Source of the DNA: Nioella sediminis
GTDB lineage: Bacteria > Pseudomonadota > Alphaproteobacteria > Rhodobacterales > Rhodobacteraceae
Direction of reading: 5' to 3'
DNA length: 43,853 bases
Assembly (NCBI RefSeq): GCF_001879695.1
Contig: NZ_MNBL01000030.1
Location: 1 to 43,853, forward strand
The translations under genes and the position numbers were made by a program. The notes beneath the pieces were generated by a model. That model made no database searches, was not told where the DNA came from, and saw only the letters and a list, made by a program, of their open reading frames with translations. The stretch's first letter is position 1; each line of letters begins with the position of its first letter. Positions 38,431-43,853 of this stretch are shown here, piece after piece.

Positions 38431-39146
38431 CCCCGCGCCAGCCGGTCCACAAACCGTTGCCGCGCGGCAGGCAGCGGCTTTTCGCCAAGCGCCCTTGCCA
38501 GATGCCCGGACAGGAAATGCCCGGTGACGGACAGACCGCTCAGGACATCCTCCGCCCCCGCATCCGAACGCCCCAACAGGCTGGCAGGCAAGGGCAACAG
38601 CCGGTCGGCCCAATCCCCCGCCCCGGTCCGGGTCACGGCCCGGCCGGTGCGCGGCGAGATATAGGCGAGATCGTCATTCTTGCCGGTGACCGCGCAAGCG
38701 CTGAGGTCAAGCCCAAAGCCCATCTCATCGAGCAGCGCCAGTTCCCATCTCAGATAGGCATAGCCCCATTGCTCGGCTCCGAGCGCGTCCAGAAGGGCGA
38801 TGGACCTGGCGTATAGCTCCGGGTGCGGTTCCCGCTCCGGCAGGCAGAAGGTCAAAAGACTGCAAACGGCGGTCAGCCCCGCCAAGGCCAGCGGATCGCC
38901 CATGACCTCGGCCGCCCGCCCTTGCAGGGGTTCGACCGTATAGGCCCCAAGATGATCTTCCAGCCGCGCGCGCCAGGCCACGTCCAACTGGGCGCCGGGT
39001 TGCAGAACGGGCGCCATCCGACGCCCTGCGCCCCCGCGCACAACGCCCGCATGCCGTCCACGGGACGGGGTGAACACCTCGATGATCGCGGCGCTCTCGC
39101 CATGCTTGCGCACCGCCAGAAGAACGCCCTCGTCGCGCCAATCCAT
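38415..39146 (-). CDS. recO: DNA repair protein RecO
   Basis: A 243-residue RecO. The N-terminal OB fold covers [40 protein letters not shown] and [20 protein letters not shown], and the helical C-terminal part includes [40 protein letters not shown] and SPRTGRAV. RecO loads RecA on SSB-coated gaps with RecF and RecR. The ATG of MDWRDEG has a weak AGGATC upstream; a longer frame begins 36 codons earlier but reads non-coding. It is part of the conserved acpS-lepB-rnc-era-recO gene order of Rhodobacterales, separated here from era by DUF1491 and a small ORF. Confidence 0.93.
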   Translation of the reverse strand: MDWRDEGVLLAVRKHGESAAIIEVFTPSRGRHAGVVRGGAGRRMAPVLQPGAQLDVAWRARLEDHLGAYTVEPLQGRAAEVMGDPLALAGLTAVCSLLTFCLPEREPHPELYARSIALLDALGAEQWGYAYLRWELALLDEMGFGLDLSACAVTGKNDDLAYISPRTGRAVTRTGAGDWADRLLPLPASLLGRSDAGAEDVLSGLSVTGHFLSGHLARALGEKPLPAARQRFVDRLARGQTRP

Positions 39147-39225
39147 GGGGCCGATCCTATCGGGCTGGCGGATTTGTCCAAGCGCTAAATACGGCAGACC
39201 TGAGCCCGCCACTGTCCATGGCAAT

Positions 39226-39306
39226 GCGGGCCGACGAGGCCTCCGGCGCAAGCCGGGGGTTGAGGAGGCGCGCCCCCCGGGTCGACGCCGGAGGCGGCGA
39301 AACCGC
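39226..39306. repeat. Dispersed intergenic repeat, copy C (core only)
   Basis: Core copy of the element at 4623 and 33429: GCGGGCCGACGAGGCCTCCG and GGGGGTTGAGGAGGC..., ending GGCGGCGAAACCGC immediately before the DUF1491 stop codon. It shares the GACGAGGCCTCCGGCGC and GCCGGGGGTTGAGGAGG middle with copy A, but the GTGTAC tail is missing. It lies between DUF1491 and recO on the same strand. Confidence 0.85.
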
Positions 39307-39633
39307 TCAGGTCAATCCCGGCTCGTCCAGCAGATGCCGCCCGGCCCGGTCCTCCAGCTCGATCACCCACAGATCCGGGTCCATGTCCCGCTGCCGCCGG
39401 ATCGAGCCATCCACCTCGGCCTCGTCCCCCTCATTCAGCACGATCCAGGCCCGTTCGCCGGTCATCAGATCGAAACTGCGCTGGAAAAGCCGCGCCTTCC
39501 CGTCCAGCGTCGCCAGTTTCACCAGCACCGCGCCACCGGTATCGTCCCCATGGGCCACCACATAGGCGGGAATATCGGCAAGCCGCAGCCGCGCCAGATA
39601 GGCCTTGACCCAGAACTCCGTCGTCAATCGCAT
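39307..39633 (-). CDS. DUF1491 family protein
   Basis: A 108-residue protein beginning [20 protein letters not shown], with [40 protein letters not shown] and [20 protein letters not shown]. It matches the DUF1491 family, confined largely to alphaproteobacteria and of unknown function. It is usually found near the era-recO block, as here. Confidence 0.85.
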   Translation of the reverse strand: MRLTTEFWVKAYLARLRLADIPAYVVAHGDDTGGAVLVKLATLDGKARLFQRSFDLMTGERAWIVLNEGDEAEVDGSIRRQRDMDPDLWVIELEDRAGRHLLDEPGLT

Positions 39634-39714
39634 CTTTCTGCGCCTCGCTTTGAACCGAACCGGGCGCCGCGCCGACCCATGCTCATGTAACTGTTACAGG
39701 GAAAGTCCAGTCCA

Positions 39715-39891
39715 ATGAATTTCACTTTGTCCAAGCGCTCCTGGGGATTGCTGGCTGCAATGTTCCTGCTCAATCTCGCTGTCATGTCCGGTGCGATCAC
39801 GGGCATCATTCCCGATCTGCTGCGCATGTTGGCTGCCGTCGGGGCCCTTGTCTCCATCGGTGTGGACTGGCGGCAATCGCGGCTTGGCTAG
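39715..39891 (+). CDS. Small membrane protein
   Basis: A 58-residue open frame (MNFTLSKRSWGLLAAMFLLN, then LAVMSGAITGIIPDLLRMLA, AVGALVSIGVDWRQSRLG). AGGGAAAG precedes the ATG by about 10 bases. Two hydrophobic segments (residues about 10-30 and 32-48) suggest a small inner-membrane protein. It sits between the divergently oriented DUF1491 gene and the convergent era gene; era's stop lies 6 bases beyond this gene's stop. It is below the size usually annotated automatically; the ribosome-binding site and membrane-like composition support it. Confidence 0.55.
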   Translation: MNFTLSKRSWGLLAAMFLLNLAVMSGAITGIIPDLLRMLAAVGALVSIGVDWRQSRLG

Positions 39892-39897
39892 GCCCGG

Positions 39898-40803
39898 TCA
39901 GTTCCCGTCGCGGAAATCCAGCCCCATCTCCGAGTAGCGCTCGGCCTCATCCAGCCAGCCGGGGCGCACCTTGACCTGCAGGAAAAGATGCACCTTGCGG
40001 CCCAGGAACTCCTCCAGTTCCGCGCGCGCGGCCTGGCTCACGGCCTTGATCGTCTCGCCCTTCTTGCCGAGCAGGATGCCCTTGTGCCCGTCGCGGGCAA
40101 CATAGATCACCTGGTCGATCCGGGCCGAGCCATCCTTGCGTTCCTCCCAGTTTTCCGTCTCGACGGTCAGCTGATAGGGCAGTTCCTGGTGCAGCCTTAG
40201 CGTCAGTTTCTCGCGGGTCATTTCCGCCGCGATCATCCGCATCGGCAGATCGGCGATCTGATCCTCGGGGTAGAGCCAGGGGCCTTCGGGCAGATTTTCG
40301 GCCAGCCACAGGCGCAGGTCGTCCACCCCATGCCCCTTCTCGGCAGAGATCAGGAAGGTCTTCTCAAACGGGAAAGCCTCGTTCATCTTCTGCGTCAGGG
40401 CCAGCAGGTCCTCGGCCTTGACCCGGTCGATCTTGTTGATGGCCAGCGCCACGCGCCGCCCCTCGGCCCGCTCTGACAATCCGTCCAGAATGGCCTGCGC
40501 GCCATGAGTCAGCCCGCGATGCGCCTCGATCAGCAGAACCACAAGGTCGGCATCCGCCGCCCCGGTCCAGGCCGCCGCGACCATGGCGCGATCCAGCCTG
40601 CGGCGCGGGCGGAAGAGCCCTGGCGTGTCCACGAAGACGATCTGGCTGTCACCTTCCAACGCCACGCCCCGGATGCGCGCCCGCGTCGTCTGCACCTTAT
40701 GCGTCACGATCGAGACCTTGGCCCCGACCATCCGGTTCAGAAGGGTCGACTTGCCCGCATTGGGCTCCCCGATCAGGGCAACGAAGCCCGCGCGTGTGGT
40801 CAT
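39898..40803 (-). CDS. era: GTPase Era
   Basis: A 301-residue Era-type GTPase. G1 is LIGEPNAGKSTLLNRMVG, G2 is THKVQTTRARIRGV, G3 is FVDTPGLFRPRRRLDRAM and G4 is INKIDRVKAED. The C-terminal KH domain (RIDQVIYVARDGHKGILLGK and GETIKAVSQAARAELEEFLG) binds the 3' end of 16S rRNA. Era assembles the 30S subunit. The start is probably the ATG of MTTRAGF; another ATG 12 bases earlier (MRKI) is an alternative. Confidence 0.97.
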   Translation of the reverse strand: MTTRAGFVALIGEPNAGKSTLLNRMVGAKVSIVTHKVQTTRARIRGVALEGDSQIVFVDTPGLFRPRRRLDRAMVAAAWTGAADADLVVLLIEAHRGLTHGAQAILDGLSERAEGRRVALAINKIDRVKAEDLLALTQKMNEAFPFEKTFLISAEKGHGVDDLRLWLAENLPEGPWLYPEDQIADLPMRMIAAEMTREKLTLRLHQELPYQLTVETENWEERKDGSARIDQVIYVARDGHKGILLGKKGETIKAVSQAARAELEEFLGRKVHLFLQVKVRPGWLDEAERYSEMGLDFRDGN

Positions 40804-40894
40804 GATCTTTCGCATCCTTCAACAGTCATGGCCGCGTTTAGCGGGTTTCCCCCCGCCTGACCAGTTCTCTGACGGCCAAGGGGCGGAGCGACGC

Positions 40895-40937
40895 AAGGCT
40901 CTTGCAAGAGCCTTTTTCGCGGCCCGTCAGGGCCGCG
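40895..40937. repeat. 20-bp perfect palindrome plus GC hairpin between rnc and era
   Basis: AAGGCTCTTGCAAGAGCCTT (40895-40914) is a perfect palindrome with the same CTTGCAAG centre as at 2984-3025. After TTT comes a second hairpin, CGCGGCCC-GTCA-GGGCCGCG (40918-40937). It lies in the 175-base gap inside the otherwise tight lepB-rnc-era gene order, where it could uncouple or process the transcript. Confidence 0.85.
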
Positions 40938-40978
40938 CGGGTCGGCGTGCCGATGGCACGGCGAAATCCCTGCCGCGA

Positions 40979-41662
40979 TCACGGTTTGGCAAGCCGCGCC
41001 AGCATCGCTTGGGCCGCCGCCTGTTCCGCCTGGCGCTTGGACCCGGCCTCGGCCCGGGCCGTTTCACCCTGTTCCATCCGCACCTCGACAACGAAAACCG
41101 GCGCGTGGTCGGGCCCTGACCGGGCAATCTCCACATAGGTCGGCGGGGCCATGCGCCGGGCCTGCGCCCATTCCTGCAGGCTGGTCTTGGGGTCGCGGGA
41201 ATCGGCCTCGACCGTCGCCACGCGATCCCCCCAAAGCCGCAGAATCATGTCCCGCGCCACCTCGTAGCCCGCATCGCGATAGACGGCGGCAATCACCGCC
41301 TCCATCGCATCGCCAAGCAGTGCGTTCTTGCGCCGCCCGCCGGTTTTCATCTCGGACTTGCCCAGTTTCAGCACCGCGCCAAGGTCGATCTCGCGCGCCA
41401 CGTCGGCGCAGGTTTCCTTGCGCACCAGCGCGTTGAACCGTGGGGCCAGCTGACCTTCGGGCGCTTGTTTATCCTGGTCCAGCACCGCCTCGGCCAGCAC
41501 CAGCCCAAGCACCCGGTCCCCCAGGAACTCCAGCCGCTGGTTGTCGGGTCGCGTGGGCGAAGACAGCGAGGAATGGGTGAGCGCCCGGATCAGCAGATCG
41601 GGACGCTCGAACTCATGACCAAGCCGGTCGCAAAAGGCTATGAGATCCTTGGCCAGCTTCAC
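40979..41662 (-). CDS. rnc: Ribonuclease III
   Basis: A 227-residue RNase III. The signature [20 protein letters not shown] holds the catalytic Glu and Asp, and [20 protein letters not shown] supplies the second acidic pair. The double-stranded-RNA-binding domain is at the C-terminus ([20 protein letters not shown] and [20 protein letters not shown]). It processes rRNA precursors and cleaves structured mRNAs. The start overlaps the lepB stop by 4 bases. Confidence 0.97.
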   Translation of the reverse strand: MKLAKDLIAFCDRLGHEFERPDLLIRALTHSSLSSPTRPDNQRLEFLGDRVLGLVLAEAVLDQDKQAPEGQLAPRFNALVRKETCADVAREIDLGAVLKLGKSEMKTGGRRKNALLGDAMEAVIAAVYRDAGYEVARDMILRLWGDRVATVEADSRDPKTSLQEWAQARRMAPPTYVEIARSGPDHAPVFVVEVRMEQGETARAEAGSKRQAEQAAAQAMLARLAKP

Positions 41663-42480
41663 TCGATCGCCCGGAAGAAACGGTCGGACCGCCAGGTCCA
41701 GAAATAGACCATCCGTTCGCCTGCAGACGAGAACATGATCCGGTCAGCCCGGCCGATAATGTTTTCATAGGGCACCATGCCAACGCCGCCGATGGATTGC
41801 GGGAAGCGGCTGTCCTGGCTGTTGTCACGATTGTCGCCCATGACGAAGTAATGGCCCTCGGGCACGGTGAAGACCGGCGTGTTGTCGCCGAAGCTGCCAT
41901 CCTCGATGTTCAGCACCGAATGGCTGACACCACCGGGCAGGGTCTCGGTAAACCGTTCCTTCTCGCAATCGCCGCCGAGGCCCACAGGGGCGTTGGAACA
42001 GCGCGGACGGTGCGCAACCGGGCCTTGCGGCTCGAACGTCTCGATGAACGGATCCTGGGGTTCCAGCGAAGCGGCGACCCAATCGGCATTGGTGCCGGTT
42101 TCCGCATCGTATTCGCTGATATAGAGCACCCCGTCCCGCATCTGGATGCGGTCACCGGGCAGGCCCACAACGCGCTTGATGAAATCGGTGCCATTGACCG
42201 GATGGCGGAACACCACCACGTCGCCGCGCTCAGGCTCGGACCCGAAGATTCGGCCCGAGAAGGGGCACATCGCAAAGGGGCAGGAGTAGCGCGAATAGCC
42301 ATAGGCCATCTTGTTGACGAACAGGAAATCGCCAATCAGCAGCGTGTCCTTCATCGACCCGGACGGGATCCAGAAGGGTTGGAAGAACAGGGTGCGGAAG
42401 ACCCCTGCGATCAGAAGGGCGTAGATCACCGTTTTCACGGTTTCCCAGATGCCGTCCTTCTTCGTGGCTGCTGCTGCCAT
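41659..42480 (-). CDS. lepB: Signal peptidase I
   Basis: A 273-residue type I signal peptidase. It has an N-terminal membrane anchor ([20 protein letters not shown]), the catalytic serine S42 in [20 protein letters not shown] and the catalytic lysine K102 in [20 protein letters not shown], plus [11 protein letters not shown] in box E. It removes signal peptides from exported proteins. It is coupled to rnc (4-base overlap) and 62 bases downstream of acpS. Confidence 0.97.
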   Translation of the reverse strand: MAAAATKKDGIWETVKTVIYALLIAGVFRTLFFQPFWIPSGSMKDTLLIGDFLFVNKMAYGYSRYSCPFAMCPFSGRIFGSEPERGDVVVFRHPVNGTDFIKRVVGLPGDRIQMRDGVLYISEYDAETGTNADWVAASLEPQDPFIETFEPQGPVAHRPRCSNAPVGLGGDCEKERFTETLPGGVSHSVLNIEDGSFGDNTPVFTVPEGHYFVMGDNRDNSQDSRFPQSIGGVGMVPYENIIGRADRIMFSSAGERMVYFWTWRSDRFFRAIE

Positions 42481-42542
42481 GGGTCCTGCCTTTTTCTACG
42501 CGACTTTACGGGGTTTTGACATGAGGGCTTGGCGGGAAAGAG

Positions 42543-42992
42543 TCAAGCAAGCGACCGTCCGGGCGGGGTCGGGGGGGCTGGTTGCCAGCCCATGCCCTCG
42601 GGATAGGCATAAATCACCACGAAGGCCTGCGCCCAGGGCATGTCGTCGGTCAGGCTGACATGGATGGCGGCCTCCATCCCCTCGGGTGTCATGGACTCCA
42701 GCCGTTCGCGCGCCCATCCCGTCACATGCATGATGGGCTGGCCGGTGCGCAGGTTGGTGACCGCCATGTCGCGCCATGCGATCCCCATGCGCAATCCGGT
42801 GCCGAGCGCCTTGGAGCAGGCCTCCTTCGCGGCCCATCTCTTGGCATAGGTGGCGGCGGGGGTCTGGGTGAGCTCCGCGCGGCGCTGTTCGGTCTCGGTG
42901 AACACGCGATTGCGGAACCGGTCGCCGTGGCGGTCCAGCACGCCCTGAATGCGCTCGATATTGGCCAGGTCGGTGCCAACGCCAAGGATCAT
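42543..42992 (-). CDS. acpS: Holo-[acyl-carrier-protein] synthase
   Basis: A 149-residue phosphopantetheinyl transferase of the AcpS type. It has [15 protein letters not shown] with the metal-binding aspartate, [10 protein letters not shown], and [19 protein letters not shown] with the catalytic glutamate. It transfers 4'-phosphopantetheine from CoA to the acyl carrier protein. The C-terminal tail is somewhat longer than in E. coli AcpS (about 126 residues). It starts one base after the stop of the Dabb gene, so it is in the same transcript. Confidence 0.95.
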   Translation of the reverse strand: MILGVGTDLANIERIQGVLDRHGDRFRNRVFTETEQRRAELTQTPAATYAKRWAAKEACSKALGTGLRMGIAWRDMAVTNLRTGQPIMHVTGWARERLESMTPEGMEAAIHVSLTDDMPWAQAFVVIYAYPEGMGWQPAPPTPPGRSLA

Positions 42993-42993
42993 C

Positions 42994-43302
42994 TCAGTCC
43001 CTCTCGATATCGTAAACGGTGATGCGCTCTGCTCCGCCGCAAAGCGCCACAAGACGTGCGCCAAGCGCCTGATGGCGGGGATCGGCGGCATAGCGGGCCA
43101 GCGCGTCCCGGTTTTCGAACCGCGCGATGAAGCCGTAGGGGAAGTCCGGCGACTTGCCTTCCATGTCGATGTTCACGCCATGGGTCAGTCTGAGAAATCC
43201 GGGGATCTCCCCCGTCAGGCGTTCAAGCCCCTCCATCACATCCCGACACTCGCTCAGATCGGAGGTATCCGTCAGCGCCAGCATGACAACATGCTCGATC
43301 AT
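42994..43302 (-). CDS. Dabb (stress-responsive alpha/beta barrel) family protein
   Basis: A 102-residue protein: [60 protein letters not shown] and [20 protein letters not shown]. This is the Dabb pattern, with the conserved histidine in MIEHVV and the Y-x-x-HPxH-like DPRHQALG. Members form dimeric ferredoxin-like barrels; the activity is usually unknown. The start overlaps the LysE gene stop by 4 bases (ATGA), and acpS follows after a single base. Confidence 0.87.
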   Translation of the reverse strand: MIEHVVMLALTDTSDLSECRDVMEGLERLTGEIPGFLRLTHGVNIDMEGKSPDFPYGFIARFENRDALARYAADPRHQALGARLVALCGGAERITVYDIERD

Positions 43303-43853
43303 GCCAGCCGCGCCGTCAGGATCTTGATCGCCGCCGCCCCGAAAAGCGCCGCGAAGGCCAGTTCGAACCAGCGGCGGGCAGCGGTGTAGACCCGCACCAC
43401 CCCACGTCCCGAGAACAGCACGCCATAGCCCAGGAAGATCACCGCGGAGACCGTGGACAGCGCCACGAAGGTGCCCAGAAGCGTGACCAGAGGCGCGCCG
43501 GGTGGCACGACCACCGCATAGACAGCGCCCCAGGCCAGGATCGCCTTGGGGTTGGTCAGGTGCACAAGGAAACCGCGCCGGAAATGGCCCGTTGCCCCGG
43601 CGTCCCTCAATGACAGCCCCTTGCCCGGCGTCAGGGCCGAGCGCAGGGATTTTGCGGCAAGAAACAGCAGATACCCCGCGCCAATGTAGCGCAAGCCTTC
43701 TGCGATCCAGGCATTGGCGAGCATCAGCGCGCCCATCCCCGCCATGGCCGCCAAACCCCAAAGCGCGGACCCGGCCCAGACACCGGCCCCGGTCAGCACG
43801 CCCGCGCGCCGCCCCTGCCCCATGGCCGTGCCTGCAATGGTCAGCGTGGCGGG
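43299..43853 (-). CDS. LysE family amino-acid exporter (5' part outside window)
   Basis: The last 184 residues of a LysE/RhtB-type exporter. Motifs present are IAGTAMGQGRRAGVLTGAGV, GYLLFLAAKSLRSALTPGKG and FLVHLTNPKAILAWGAVYAV, with about five hydrophobic segments; the usual family length is about 205. Such proteins export basic or neutral amino acids across the inner membrane. The true start lies beyond the right edge. It is the first gene, within view, of a tight minus-strand unit with Dabb and acpS. Confidence 0.9.
   Translation of the reverse strand, partial: PATLTIAGTAMGQGRRAGVLTGAGVWAGSALWGLAAMAGMGALMLANAWIAEGLRYIGAGYLLFLAAKSLRSALTPGKGLSLRDAGATGHFRRGFLVHLTNPKAILAWGAVYAVVVPPGAPLVTLLGTFVALSTVSAVIFLGYGVLFSGRGVVRVYTAARRWFELAFAALFGAAAIKILTARLA

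Noticed and set aside
1-43853. CRISPR array, insertion sequence, integrase or attachment site
   Set aside because: No regularly spaced direct repeat array with unique spacers, no transposase or integrase motif and no flanking direct repeats were seen.
1-43853. tRNA or rRNA genes
   Set aside because: No cloverleaf with GTTCGA-type T-arm and CCA-adjacent acceptor stem, and no rRNA-like stretch, was noticed in the intergenic regions; a covariance-model scan would be decisive.

Overview
The window reads as a GC-rich alphaproteobacterial chromosome, most likely a Rhodobacterales (Roseobacter-group) member. Supporting signs are the conserved block acpS-lepB-rnc-era...recO-DUF1491, a full-length (2S)-methylsuccinyl-CoA dehydrogenase (ethylmalonyl-CoA pathway), a GT14 glycosyltransferase with a Roseobacter-type C-terminal extension, a Tat-type M28 peptidase, and matches to CtrA (TTAA-N7-TTAAC) and FNR-type boxes. 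I found no rRNA, tRNA, CRISPR array, transposase or integrase. Genes are densely packed, often with 4-base ATGA overlaps.

Layout. 1-4.6 kb: an M28 peptidase translationally coupled to a crotonase, an agmatinase, a divergent fold-IV transaminase resembling (R)-selective amine transaminases, and a small SET-domain protein. 4.8-9.1 kb (minus strand): polA, a hemolysin III/PAQR membrane protein, a CHCC zinc-finger protein and a HIT protein. 9-12 kb: a GT14 glycosyltransferase divergent from a sulfotransferase, then an OsmC protein. 12-19 kb: a PfkB sugar kinase coupled to nth, two SAM methyltransferases, a secreted Cys-rich protein, an AraC-HTH/MGMT fusion, a KefB-type antiporter. 19-21.6 kb: an OmpA-type lipoprotein, a FadR-family regulator with its own putative operator, an orphan Imm11/DUF1629-like protein of different base composition, and a gene-poor stretch with paired palindromes. 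21.6-24.5 kb: a second sulfotransferase and four small exported or membrane proteins. 24.5-29.7 kb: a TIM-barrel isomerase, a zinc-ribbon protein, a periplasmic rhodanese-like protein, an ABM monooxygenase/DUF5665 pair, a pilin-like membrane protein, TrmL, an exported barrel-like protein and an FMN split-barrel protein. 29.8-33.2 kb: a hypothetical protein, a 765-residue beta-helix protein resembling spike proteins or polysaccharide depolymerases, and a DUF4864 protein. 33.7-38.4 kb: mcd, a SLAC1/TehA channel, two lipoproteins, an extended SDR. 38.4-43.85 kb (minus strand): recO, DUF1491, era, rnc, lepB, acpS, a Dabb protein and a truncated LysE exporter.

Most genes are housekeeping. The less ordinary content is regulatory and repetitive. 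CtrA-type sites precede the pilin-like gene, the beta-helix spike gene and, less perfectly, the exported barrel gene, suggesting one cell-surface regulon. FNR-type boxes precede the SLAC1 channel and the ABM monooxygenase. Two families of intergenic repeats occur: 20-bp perfect palindromes, twice paired with a 2-bp spacer, and a roughly 75-81 bp element in three copies, two of which carry a tail of GGGGGTGTAC units. No large novel gene system was found; the best candidates are the CtrA-linked surface genes and the repeat families.
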